Of a DNA stretch of 64,000 nucleotides, positions 26,558 to 34,761 are shown piece after piece. The translations under genes and the position numbers were made by a program. The DNA comes from Haloferax massiliensis (GTDB lineage Archaea; Halobacteriota; Halobacteria; Halobacteriales; Haloferacaceae). The stretch's first letter is position 1; the number at the start of each line of letters is the position of its first letter. Below the pieces are notes generated by a model that had not been told where the DNA came from, did no database searches, and saw only the letters and a list, made by a program, of their open reading frames with translations. The stretch covers positions 186,001 to 250,000 of the forward strand of contig NZ_CSTE01000003.1 in the NCBI RefSeq assembly GCF_001368915.1. The letters are read 5' to 3'.

Positions 26558-28243
26558 ATGGCTCACGACACGAACGCGGAGACGGGCGATTGGCTCGCCC
26601 GTGACGAGGCGGCGCGAGCGTACGTCGTCGGTGCGACCCGTGCGGTCGAGTCTCTCCTCGCTTCGACCTACGGCCCCCGAGGGTCCACATCTCTCGTGCA
26701 GACGGTCGACGGGCAACAGGTGCCCGAGACCGTCGTGACGGCCGATGCGGGTCGACTCCTCGACGCGATAGAACGCGGTGACGGGTTCGTTCACCCGATT
26801 GCCGCGCTGTTCGTCGACGGCCTCGACTCCGTCCGACGCGGACTCCACGACGGGACCACGACCGCCGCGCTCCTCGCCGCCGGACTCGTCGAGGAAGGTG
26901 CTCGACTCAGCGAGTCGGGCCTTCACGAGGGCACGTTGACGGTCGGATACGCGATGGCCGCGAACCGGGCGGGGAAGGTACTCGACGACCTCGCGCGCCC
27001 GATTACCGCCGCCGACCGCGACCGCCTTCGCGAGGTCGCCGACACGGCCATGACGACCGACCTCTCGCAGTCTCGTCGGGACGCGTACGCCGACGTCGTC
27101 TCGACGGCGGTCGCCGAGCTCGCGGGGTCGACGGAGGGGCAGTGGTTCGACACCGACGACGTCAGCGTGCGAACGCGCGCCGGCGACGGGGTAGCACTCG
27201 TCCGCGGCCACGTCATTCGACGACGACCGGGTGCCCACGAGACGAGCGAGAAGAGCCGGCTCTCGTTCGACTGGACACCGTCCGTCGAAGGTGTTCTGTC
27301 GGACGCCCGAATCGCCGTCCTCGAACGCGACATCGATGTCGAAGAGACGGCGACCAGTTTCGGAAGCGGCGAGGGCGCGGCCGTCTCGCTCGGCTCGGCA
27401 GGGGCGGTGACGGCCTACACCGCGGCGCGTACCAGCGCGATAGACGACGTGGCGGCGAGCGTCGCCAGCCTCGGTGTCGACGTGCTCGTCGTGCGCGCGG
27501 AGCTCGATGACGCGGTCAAGAACGCGCTCGAATCGCGGGGCGTCGCGGTCGTCGACCGCGCGCAGTACCCGAAATCGGACGTCCACCGCGTCGCCCGTGC
27601 GACGGGGGCGCAGGTCGTCGGCCACGTCTCCGACCTCGACGAGTCGAAGCTCGGCCGAGCGGGGCGCGTGACCGAGCGGCGAGTCGGAGACGAGAAGTGG
27701 ACGACCATCGGGGAGTGCGAGGGACCGGTGTTCACCGTCGTCGTCGAGACGCCCACCGAACAGGGGCGGACGGCCCACGAACGACTCGTCGAAGACGCCG
27801 TCGAGACGACGGCGGTCGCGGCGATGGACGGACAGGTCCTTCCGGGTGCGGGCGCGGCACCGCTCGCGGTCGCTCGGGACCTTCGACGGTTCGCGAGCGG
27901 CGTACAGGGGAAAGAGCAACTCGCGATCGAGGCGTTCGCCGACGTGTGCGAATCGCTCGTGCAGACGCTCGCCCGTAACGCCAGCTACGACCCGCTCGAA
28001 GCTCTCGCCGCCGTTCGAACCGCGCACGCTGACGCGGCGACCGACCCGGCACCGGTCGGCTTCGATGCCGCGCGCGGCGAACCGGCGGACGCGTGGGAAC
28101 TCGGCGTCGTCGAGCCGCGACGAGTCTTCTCACAGGCGCTCGACAGCGCCGTTGCGACGTCGGAACAGCTCTCCACCATCGACGCCGTCGTCTCTCCCGG
28201 TATCGATCTGGACGAGCTCGACCCGCAGATAGAACACGACTAG
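26558..28243 (+). CDS. Divergent group II chaperonin (thermosome-like), paralogue 1
   Basis: 561 residues, thermosome length. Recognisable positions: STYGPRGSTSLVQ (usual LGPKGMDKMLV), VVTADAGRLL (usual TNDGATIL), HDGTTTAALLAAGL (usual GDGTTTAVVLAG), VEDAVETTAVAAMDGQVLPGAGAAPL (usual ...DDA...VVPGGGAPE), NASYDPLEALAAVRTAHA and WELGVVEPRRVFSQAL near the end. The three aspartates used for ATP hydrolysis in the family appear kept, but the phosphate-binding GGGA is GAGA and the first glycine of GDGTT is His. So it probably folds as a chaperonin with altered ATPase. It is convergent with a second divergent paralogue and not near housekeeping thermosome genes. The client is unknown. Confidence 0.85.
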   Translation: MAHDTNAETGDWLARDEAARAYVVGATRAVESLLASTYGPRGSTSLVQTVDGQQVPETVVTADAGRLLDAIERGDGFVHPIAALFVDGLDSVRRGLHDGTTTAALLAAGLVEEGARLSESGLHEGTLTVGYAMAANRAGKVLDDLARPITAADRDRLREVADTAMTTDLSQSRRDAYADVVSTAVAELAGSTEGQWFDTDDVSVRTRAGDGVALVRGHVIRRRPGAHETSEKSRLSFDWTPSVEGVLSDARIAVLERDIDVEETATSFGSGEGAAVSLGSAGAVTAYTAARTSAIDDVAASVASLGVDVLVVRAELDDAVKNALESRGVAVVDRAQYPKSDVHRVARATGAQVVGHVSDLDESKLGRAGRVTERRVGDEKWTTIGECEGPVFTVVVETPTEQGRTAHERLVEDAVETTAVAAMDGQVLPGAGAAPLAVARDLRRFASGVQGKEQLAIEAFADVCESLVQTLARNASYDPLEALAAVRTAHADAATDPAPVGFDAARGEPADAWELGVVEPRRVFSQALDSAVATSEQLSTIDAVVSPGIDLDELDPQIEHD

Positions 28244-28298
28244 CTCGAAGCGATTTTCGCGCTCCGCAGAACAGAGACAGTGACGACCGGGGAGCCGG

Positions 28299-29855
28299 TT
28301 ACTGTACCGGCGGCGTCGGTTCGTCGTCAGCGAGGTCCGACGCGGAAAGCTGTCCGTCGATTCGGATGAGTTGGACCGCGAGGTCGGTCGCCGCACCGAG
28401 GATATCGCGCTGGAGACGACGCGGTTCGACGACCGGGTCCGCGTCGAGAACGTCCCGAATCTCGCCCGAGAGCGCGTCGACGCCCATCGAAGAACGGCCC
28501 TCCGTGTGAGCGACGCGCAGGCGGAGCACGCCCGTCCAGCCGTCGAGTCCCGCGCTCGCGGCCAACTGTCGCGGGATTGCCGTGAGCGCGCGAGCGAACC
28601 CCTCCATCGCGAGCTGTTCGCGGCTCGCGGTCCCCCGCGCGGCCTCCCGAACCGACCGTTCGAGGTCGATTTCCGTCGCCCCGCCGCCGGGGACGACCCG
28701 CTCGTCGGCGAGCGCGTGGAACGTCGCGCTGATGGCGCTCGTGGCACTGGCCTCGAACGCCGAGACCGACCGCGGGTCGGGTGCGCGACACAGGAGCGTG
28801 TACACCCGTTCGGCGGTCCCCTCGACGGTGACGAACTCTCGTCCGGCGAGTCGTTCGAACCCCACGTCGGCGGTTCCCATCGTCTCGGGCGTCGCGTCTT
28901 CGAGCGTGGGGACGACCTGCCCGCCGGTGTTTCGAACGAGCCGCCGCATGACGTCGTCGTCGACGCGCTCGATTGCGGTGATGCCCGCGTCTGCCACCCG
29001 CGTCTTCACGCGGTCGTTGATTGCGCCCTGCGTCGCGATGAACCGGCACCCGGCTTCGGCGGCGTCCGACAGCGTCCGCCGGAACTGGTCGCGCTCGTAC
29101 GCACCGATGTCCGCTCGGTCTTCGAACGAATCCACGTCGAGTGAAATCGACCGCTCGGACGAGTCGGTCGCCCCGCCGAGTCGAGGGACGTCCACCGTCG
29201 ACGAGAGGAGCGCGACGCCGGCGTCTCGTTGACGACGAGGCATCGCCTCCGAGACCAGCGGGGTCTCGATGACGACACCGTCGACGAGTTCGGTGTCGCC
29301 GACGCCGCCGATTCGCGCGACCACGTCGACGCTCGCCCGACCGCCGTCGACGGAATCGTCTGCCGACGCGTCGGTGACGGCGTTCGCGATGGCTTCGCTC
29401 ACGTGTCGGCGGGTGGCCGGGTTCCGCGTCCCGGTGAGCGCGGTCTCCGCAACCCGCTCGGCACCGACGAGCGACAGTGGACGGGCACGCGCGTCGAGTC
29501 GGTCGATAGCGACGTCGAACGCGTCCCTGTACCCGCGCGCGACGACCGTGGGGTGAAGCCCCCGTTCGATGAGGTCGTCCGCCTGACTGAGCAGCGCGCC
29601 CGTCAACAGCACCATCCGAGTCGAGCCGTCCCCCCGCTCGTCGCGGAAGTCGGTCGCCGCGTCTCGGAGCAGGGTCGTCGCGGGGTCGTCGAGTTCGAGT
29701 CGTTCGAGGAGCAGGCTACTCGAAGCGGTCGTGGTCACGCGCCCGCCCGATTCGACGACGAGTTTGTTCGTCCCGAACGGCCCCAGCGTCGTCCCCACGA
29801 GGTCGCACACGCGGTCGACGTCGGCGAGGAGCGCGTGCCGTGCGTCGGAGTCCAT
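28299..29855 (-). CDS. Divergent group II chaperonin (thermosome-like), paralogue 2, probable ATPase-deficient
   Basis: 518 residues. Family features: LVGTTLGPFGTNKLVVES, RGDGSTRMVLLTGALL, ERVVPGGGATEIDLERSVRE, SREQLAMEGFARALTAIP and PVVEPRRLQRDILGAATDLAVQLIRID. The nucleotide glycines are better kept than in paralogue 1, but two catalytic aspartates are missing: the TNDG position reads TTASSS and the acidic residue before the GGG motif (GroEL D398 equivalent) is alanine in FEASATSAISATF. The C-terminus is short and lacks the Gly-Met-rich tail. Likely binds nucleotide weakly or does not cycle. It is convergent with paralogue 1 (55-nt gap) and divergent from the ABC importer. Confidence 0.85.
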   Translation of the reverse strand: MDSDARHALLADVDRVCDLVGTTLGPFGTNKLVVESGGRVTTTASSSLLLERLELDDPATTLLRDAATDFRDERGDGSTRMVLLTGALLSQADDLIERGLHPTVVARGYRDAFDVAIDRLDARARPLSLVGAERVAETALTGTRNPATRRHVSEAIANAVTDASADDSVDGGRASVDVVARIGGVGDTELVDGVVIETPLVSEAMPRRQRDAGVALLSSTVDVPRLGGATDSSERSISLDVDSFEDRADIGAYERDQFRRTLSDAAEAGCRFIATQGAINDRVKTRVADAGITAIERVDDDVMRRLVRNTGGQVVPTLEDATPETMGTADVGFERLAGREFVTVEGTAERVYTLLCRAPDPRSVSAFEASATSAISATFHALADERVVPGGGATEIDLERSVREAARGTASREQLAMEGFARALTAIPRQLAASAGLDGWTGVLRLRVAHTEGRSSMGVDALSGEIRDVLDADPVVEPRRLQRDILGAATDLAVQLIRIDGQLSASDLADDEPTPPVQ

Positions 29856-29898
29856 AACCGTCCTGTCGATGGTCGCTCATCATAAGTGTACGGGACTG

Positions 29899-29927
29899 AT
29901 ACACAATACCATTCTCATATTGTGTAT
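29899..29927. promoter_or_regulatory. Perfect 10-bp inverted repeat, candidate operator
   Basis: ATACACAATA (29899-29908), 9-nt spacer, TATTGTGTAT (29918-29927): a perfect dyad in the 131-nt region between chaperonin paralogue 2 (leftward) and the importer operon (rightward). A further copy of the half-site word, ATTGTGTATG, occurs at 29963-29972 between the TATA-like TTTAAG (29954-29959) and the ATG at 29987, and the word ACACAATAC recurs at 33491-33499 just before the importer ATPase gene. This suggests one regulator for the transport genes, and perhaps for the chaperonin. Confidence 0.6.
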
Positions 29928-29986
29928 GATAAATCGCCATCAATGGAGAAACATTTAAGTCGATTGTGTATGTTGACCTTATCACA

Positions 29987-31570
29987 ATGTCACGTAGTGG
30001 CACGGGCAGTGGTGAACGTAGTGAAGACGCCAGTACCGAGACCGACGAGCATCCATCGAGACGGCGGTTCATGCAGTCGGCGGCGGCCGCGTCGACCGTC
30101 GGGGCACTCGGTGCGCTCGCAGGTTGTACTGGTGGCGGCGGAGAAAACAACGACGACAGCGGGTCCGACTCGGACACGGACTCGGGGTCCGACTCGAACA
30201 CGGACTCGGGGTCCGATTCCAGCGGTTCCGAGAGCATTACCATCGACTACCTGAACGCACAGGCGGCGGAGAACTCTTCGATTAAGTCGCACTTCCAGGA
30301 GTCGTTGAGCACCTTCGAAGAACAGCAGGGCAACGTCACGGTGAAGATGCAGACGGCGTCCTACGGGGACATCCGGTCGAAACTCGCCTCGACGGTGTCG
30401 AGCGGGAATCCGCCGACGATGGCCGAGTCCGGCGGTGGTGGGCTCCAGTTCTACCTCGACGGGAAGGTGCCCGACCACTCTCCCTTCATCGAGGGGACGG
30501 ACCGACTCCCCGGCGACTACACGGCCGCGAACCTCGATTCCGCGAAATACCGCGGTGAGTACTGGTCCGCGGGCGGGATGCGCCACACGAACAGTAACCT
30601 CGGAATCAACCCGAAACTGTTCAGTCAGGTCGGCGTCAGCGACCCGGCCTCGGAGCTCTCGACGTGGAGCGGGTTCCTCGACGCGGTCCGTCGAATCGAC
30701 GAGCAGACTGACGCGATCGCCTACGAGGAAACCGGCGTCCCCGGCGACCTCGAATCCTACTGGGGGTACGCACGGACGGCATACACCGGCGGCACCGACC
30801 CGTGGATGCGTCAGAGCGACGACCCGGAGCACCCGACTATCGTCGTCGCCAACGAGGACCACGAAGACCAGGGCAAGACCGACGGCATGATCAAGACCTG
30901 TGTCAAGATGGCCCACGAGTTCAGCAGTTCGGAGTCCGCCCAGCGCGGCGACGAGGAGATACCGTCCCTCATGCTGACCGGCAGGGTCGCGTCGTTCAAC
31001 TACGCCGTCCCGACGGCGAACCGCTGGCGCGCTATCAAAGAAGACGTCCAGTTCGGCTGGAACGGCGGCGAGGGCGACTTCATGCTCCTCCCGCACCCGA
31101 AGGTCGACGCCGAGTTCGGCAGCAACTTCGGCATCAGCGAACTGGAGGGCGTCGAAGGCGAACACGGCGGCCACATGTGGGCACTCGAACAGCAGCAGAC
31201 GCTGTTCAACGCGAGCGACACGAAGCAGAACGCCGCGTGGGACCTCAACATGTTCCTCCTCGGCGACGACGAGTTCGTCCTGCCCGCGTGGGGCGAACAC
31301 TACGAGTCGCTCCCCGGACTCCAGCCCAAACTGCAGAAGATTCTCGACGAGTACGAACTCGCACAGAGCACCGAGCAGGCCTACAAGAACGCCGACACCT
31401 ACGGCGAGCAGTACTCGACGACGGGCGCGTCGTGGGACGTCAGAGACACCGACCCGATTCGGTGGACCGATATCAACGAGACCATAAGCGAAGCCATCGC
31501 CGGACAGCACACCATCGAGGAGACGCCGTCGCTCGTCCGCTCGCGCATCCAGGACCGCCTGGCACAGTAG
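29987..31570 (+). CDS. ABC transporter solute-binding lipoprotein (CUT1 sugar family)
   Basis: 527 residues. N-terminus has a Tat motif (SRRRFMQSAA, from residue 24) and a lipobox LAGC with the lipidated Cys at residue 47, so the protein is exported folded and anchored outside the membrane. A Ser/Asp-rich linker of near-repeats (DSDTDSGSDSNTDSGSD) follows, then an extracellular solute-binding family 1 domain. Such proteins capture sugars, oligosaccharides or sugar acids for the importer. The ATG at 29987 is supported by an AT-rich promoter about 30 nt upstream. First gene of a four-gene importer set; substrate not readable but probably one of the acids degraded by nearby enzymes. Confidence 0.9.
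   Translation: MSRSGTGSGERSEDASTETDEHPSRRRFMQSAAAASTVGALGALAGCTGGGGENNDDSGSDSDTDSGSDSNTDSGSDSSGSESITIDYLNAQAAENSSIKSHFQESLSTFEEQQGNVTVKMQTASYGDIRSKLASTVSSGNPPTMAESGGGGLQFYLDGKVPDHSPFIEGTDRLPGDYTAANLDSAKYRGEYWSAGGMRHTNSNLGINPKLFSQVGVSDPASELSTWSGFLDAVRRIDEQTDAIAYEETGVPGDLESYWGYARTAYTGGTDPWMRQSDDPEHPTIVVANEDHEDQGKTDGMIKTCVKMAHEFSSSESAQRGDEEIPSLMLTGRVASFNYAVPTANRWRAIKEDVQFGWNGGEGDFMLLPHPKVDAEFGSNFGISELEGVEGEHGGHMWALEQQQTLFNASDTKQNAAWDLNMFLLGDDEFVLPAWGEHYESLPGLQPKLQKILDEYELAQSTEQAYKNADTYGEQYSTTGASWDVRDTDPIRWTDINETISEAIAGQHTIEETPSLVRSRIQDRLAQ
30162..30217 (+). repeat. 24-bp tandem repeat in the lipoprotein linker
   Basis: Two nearly identical 24-bp units (30162-30185 and 30186-30209, one mismatch) and the start of a third encode the Ser/Asp-rich linker behind the lipid anchor. 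Likely a length-variable spacer holding the binding domain away from the membrane. Confidence 0.75.
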
Positions 31571-31605
31571 ACGGAGGGAGACACCTCAACAGGCCACCCA
31601 AACGA

Positions 31606-31622
31606 TTTTATACGCTATAAAA
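31606..31622. promoter_or_regulatory. Palindromic AT element between binding protein and permease genes
   Basis: TTTTATACGCTATAAAA is a perfect 7-bp-arm palindrome with a 3-nt centre. The left TTTATA lies about 25 nt before the ATG at 31635, so it can serve as an internal promoter; as a hairpin it could also mark the end of the abundant binding-protein transcript. Both roles are guesses. Confidence 0.5.
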
Positions 31623-31634
31623 TACAAAAATATC

Positions 31635-32576
31635 ATGTCACAAGAAACCACACAAAACATCAGACAGAAGTATGGGCTAGAGGAGACCACGCTCATGGAC
31701 CGGGTTCGGGAGAACTGGATCGGCTACCTGTTTATCGTCCCGACGTTCGTGATGTTCACGATCCTGTTTTACTACCCCATCGTCAGAGGTGTCTACCTGA
31801 CGTTCACGAACACCCGGCTCGGCCAAGCCGGTAGTTTCGTCGGCCTCGAAAACTACTCGTGGCTGCTGACGAACGACCTGTTTCACTTCGCATTCGGCTG
31901 GACGCTGGCCTTCGTCTTCGGCACGACGCTCCTGCAACTGGTCATCGGCCTCATCGCGGCCCTGCTCCTGAGCGAACTCCGGAGTCGATGGCGAGACTGG
32001 ACGAGCGCGATCATCATGTCCCCGTACTTCTCCGCGCCGCTCGCGGGAGGTGTCATCTGGATGTGGTTCCTGAACAGCGACTTCGGGATGCTCCCCATGA
32101 TACTCTCCGACTTCCTCGGCGTTCAGGCGCCGGCGTTCCTCGCCGACGGTATCTGGCCGTACGTCTCACTTATCGTCGCCCAGTCGTGGCACGACTACGG
32201 GTACGCGGGCATCATCTACGCCGCCGCTATCGTGGGAATCCCCCGCGAGCAGTACGAGGCGGCGGCGCTGGCCGGGGCGGGGCGACTCCGGCGCTTCCGT
32301 GACGTGACGTTACCGCACCTCGTCACGCCGACGATTATCATCCTCGCGCTCCGCACCGCGTGGAACGTCGCGGAGTTCGCACAGCCGTTCGAGTTGACCG
32401 GCGGTGGCCCGGGAACCCGGACGATGTTGATGAGTATCCTCACGTACGAGACCGCGTACGTCAACCTGCAGTTCTCGCGGGCGTACACGCTCGGGATGGC
32501 CATGATCCTCGTCTCCATGACCGCGGCCATCTTCTACGTGACCGTCATCAAGGACGAAGAGGAGCTGTACGTCTAA
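31635..32576 (+). CDS. ABC sugar permease (MalF/UgpA type)
   Basis: 313 residues with about six membrane segments; the first follows WIGYLFIVPTFVMF near residue 28. The EAA loop that contacts the ATPase is EQYEAAALAGAGRLRRFRDV near residue 206. First of the two channel subunits of the CUT1 importer, followed after 2 nt by the second. Confidence 0.92.
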   Translation: MSQETTQNIRQKYGLEETTLMDRVRENWIGYLFIVPTFVMFTILFYYPIVRGVYLTFTNTRLGQAGSFVGLENYSWLLTNDLFHFAFGWTLAFVFGTTLLQLVIGLIAALLLSELRSRWRDWTSAIIMSPYFSAPLAGGVIWMWFLNSDFGMLPMILSDFLGVQAPAFLADGIWPYVSLIVAQSWHDYGYAGIIYAAAIVGIPREQYEAAALAGAGRLRRFRDVTLPHLVTPTIIILALRTAWNVAEFAQPFELTGGGPGTRTMLMSILTYETAYVNLQFSRAYTLGMAMILVSMTAAIFYVTVIKDEEELYV

Positions 32577-32578
32577 CC

Positions 32579-33412
32579 ATGATTAACGAGACTCGCCGCA
32601 GCCGATTCCTGCTGTACGCCGCCCTCGGTGTCTTCGCGGTCTTCGCGCTGACGCCGTACTTCTGGGTCGTCCGAACGTCGCTTCTGACGAACTTCGCCGC
32701 GATTAGCCCCGAGACGGGCTACCTCCCGGCGCTGGACGCGCTGACGCTCGCCGCGTACACGGACATCTGGAACCAGTTCGACTTCGTGACGTTCTTCAAG
32801 AACAGCGTTATCGTGTCCATCTCGGCGACGCTCATCTCGTTGGTGTTCTCGATTCCGGGCGCGTACGCGTTCGCACGACTGGACTTCCCCGGGCGGAAGC
32901 TCCTGTTCTACACCGCCGTGTTCACGATCATGTTCCCCTGGATCGTCATCACCATCCCGGTGTACGAGGTGTTCTACGTCTTCGGACTGATAAACACCCT
33001 GCCGGGTATCATCATCGCGCTGTCTATCTTCGTCCTGCCACAGACCATCTGGCTGTTACAGGGCTTTTTCAGACAGGGCATTCCGGAGAACATCGAAGAG
33101 GCGGCGCTCATCGACGGGCACACGGAAATCGGTGCGTTCCTGCGCATCGTCCTCCCGCTTTCGGCACCCGCGGTGGGCGCGGCCGCGCTCTTCTCGTTCC
33201 TCACGGCGTGGAACAACTTCCTGTGGGTGTTCGTCCTCACGAGCGACGAGGACGTCCGAACCGCCACCGTGGCGATTCACTTCATCCTCGGGAGCGACGT
33301 GCTCCGCGAGTGGAACATCCTCATGGCGGCCGTGGTGCTACTGGTCGCGCCACCGGTCGTCTTCTACGGCCTCTCACAGCGCTACGTCGGAGAAGGCCTC
33401 GGGGGTGCCTGA
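32579..33412 (+). CDS. ABC sugar permease (MalG/UgpE type)
   Basis: 277 residues, about six membrane segments, beginning with SRFLLYAALGVFAVFALTPY, a typical MalG-type N-terminus. The EAA loop reads ENIEEAALIDGHTEIGAFLR near residue 171. It pairs with the MalF-type permease just upstream. The ATG at 32579 is chosen because it lies 2 nt after the preceding stop and gives the normal length; a longer upstream frame would overlap the first permease. Confidence 0.92.
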   Translation: MINETRRSRFLLYAALGVFAVFALTPYFWVVRTSLLTNFAAISPETGYLPALDALTLAAYTDIWNQFDFVTFFKNSVIVSISATLISLVFSIPGAYAFARLDFPGRKLLFYTAVFTIMFPWIVITIPVYEVFYVFGLINTLPGIIIALSIFVLPQTIWLLQGFFRQGIPENIEEAALIDGHTEIGAFLRIVLPLSAPAVGAAALFSFLTAWNNFLWVFVLTSDEDVRTATVAIHFILGSDVLREWNILMAAVVLLVAPPVVFYGLSQRYVGEGLGGA

Positions 33413-33505
33413 AGACCCGAGTTCCAGTGGTGGACGGAGACCGTCTGCCACCCCGGGGACACGAATAAATAACAGACCGACAAACCAACCACACAATACG
33501 TTACC

Positions 33506-34660
33506 ATGGCACGCGTTGAATTTGACAACATTACGAAAGTATTCGAAGACACGTCCGGCCCAATCGTCGCCGTCGAGGAGCTGTCACTCGACATCCCCGA
33601 CGGCGAGTTCGTCGTCTTCGTCGGCCCCTCGGGCTGCGGGAAGTCGACGACGTTGCGAATGCTCGCCGGGCTCGAAAACATCACGGACGGGGAGATTCGC
33701 CTCAACGGCGAACCGGTAAACGACGTCTCACCCCGCGACCGCGACATCGCGATGGTGTTCCAGTCGTACGCGCTGTACCCCCACAAGACCGTTCGCGGTA
33801 ACATGGGGTACGGCCTCAGCCTGAGTACCGACCTCAACAAAGAGGAGGTCGACCGGCGGGTCGTCGAGGCCGCGGAGATGATGGGTATCGAGGACCTGCT
33901 GGACAAAAAGCCCGGTAGCCTCTCGGGCGGGCAGCAACAGCGCGTCGCGACTGGCCGCGCAATCGTCCGCGAACCGGCGGTGTTCCTGTTCGACGAACCC
34001 CTCTCCAACCTCGACGCCCAACTCCGCAAACACATGCGGACGGAGCTCTCGCGCATCCACTCCGAACTCGGCATCACGACGATATACGTCACCCACGACC
34101 AAGAAGAGGCGATGACGATGGCCGACCGAATCGTCATCCTCAACGACGGACAGCTTCAGCAGGTCGGCTCGCCGAAGGAGGTGTACTACCGCCCGGCGAA
34201 CACGTTCGTCGCCGACTTCATCGGGAGTCCGAGCATGAACTTCTTCGACGTCGACCTCGAAGTCGCAAGCGACGGGACCGGAACGCTCGTCGGGAACGGC
34301 TTCAGGTACAGCGTCTCCGATTCGCTCGTCGACCTCGTCGGCGGCGAGGGAGAATACGTCCTCAGTGTCCGTCCGGAGAACCTCAACGTCGACCCGTCGG
34401 CCTCCGGCGAGAAGTCCTTCGAGGCGACCGTCGACGTCGTCGAGGTCATCGGCTCCGACAACTTCATCTACCTCGACGTCGCGGGCAAGGAGTGCCGCCT
34501 CCGCGCCCCGTCCGAAACCGAACCCGAAGAAGGGGACGTCATCACCGTGACCTTCGAGGAAGACGACCTCCACCTGTTCGACCGCAACACCGAGGAAGCG
34601 CTGATTCACGGACACGAACGCGCTGAATCGTCGCCGAAGATAATCGAATCGGAAGCCTAA
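33506..34660 (+). CDS. ABC transporter ATP-binding protein (MalK/UgpC/MsmK type)
   Basis: 384 residues. Walker A GPSGCGKST, Q-loop VFQSYALYPH, signature LSGGQQQR, Walker B VFLFDEPLSNLD, H-loop TIYVTHDQ, then a C-terminal OB-fold/TOBE regulatory domain (about 240-370) with VLSVRPENL. It powers the importer encoded by the three preceding genes. It has its own spacer of 93 nt with AATAAATAAC about 40 nt upstream and the operator-like word ACACAATAC immediately before the start, so it may be separately regulated. Confidence 0.93.
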   Translation: MARVEFDNITKVFEDTSGPIVAVEELSLDIPDGEFVVFVGPSGCGKSTTLRMLAGLENITDGEIRLNGEPVNDVSPRDRDIAMVFQSYALYPHKTVRGNMGYGLSLSTDLNKEEVDRRVVEAAEMMGIEDLLDKKPGSLSGGQQQRVATGRAIVREPAVFLFDEPLSNLDAQLRKHMRTELSRIHSELGITTIYVTHDQEEAMTMADRIVILNDGQLQQVGSPKEVYYRPANTFVADFIGSPSMNFFDVDLEVASDGTGTLVGNGFRYSVSDSLVDLVGGEGEYVLSVRPENLNVDPSASGEKSFEATVDVVEVIGSDNFIYLDVAGKECRLRAPSETEPEEGDVITVTFEEDDLHLFDRNTEEALIHGHERAESSPKIIESEA

Positions 34661-34761
34661 CGAACCGCACCCCCCGTCCCCCGCCTCCCGCCGCAACGGC
34701 GCCGTCGGCATTTCCGCCCCCGCGGGGGAACGCTTTTGCTCTCACTCGGCGACGTTCGTGT

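Noticed and set aside
26468-28027. 519-codon open frame on the minus strand
   Set aside because: Antisense to the chaperonin-like gene at 26558-28243; no recognisable domain.
29899-29927. Inverted repeat considered as an insertion-sequence end
   Set aside because: No transposase or target duplication is present and the position between divergent promoters fits an operator better.
30162-30217. Tandem repeats considered as a possible CRISPR or satellite
   Set aside because: Units are contiguous without spacers and encode the Ser/Asp linker of the lipoprotein.
29990-31510. 506-codon open frame on the minus strand
   Set aside because: Antisense to the solute-binding lipoprotein; valine/arginine-rich shadow.
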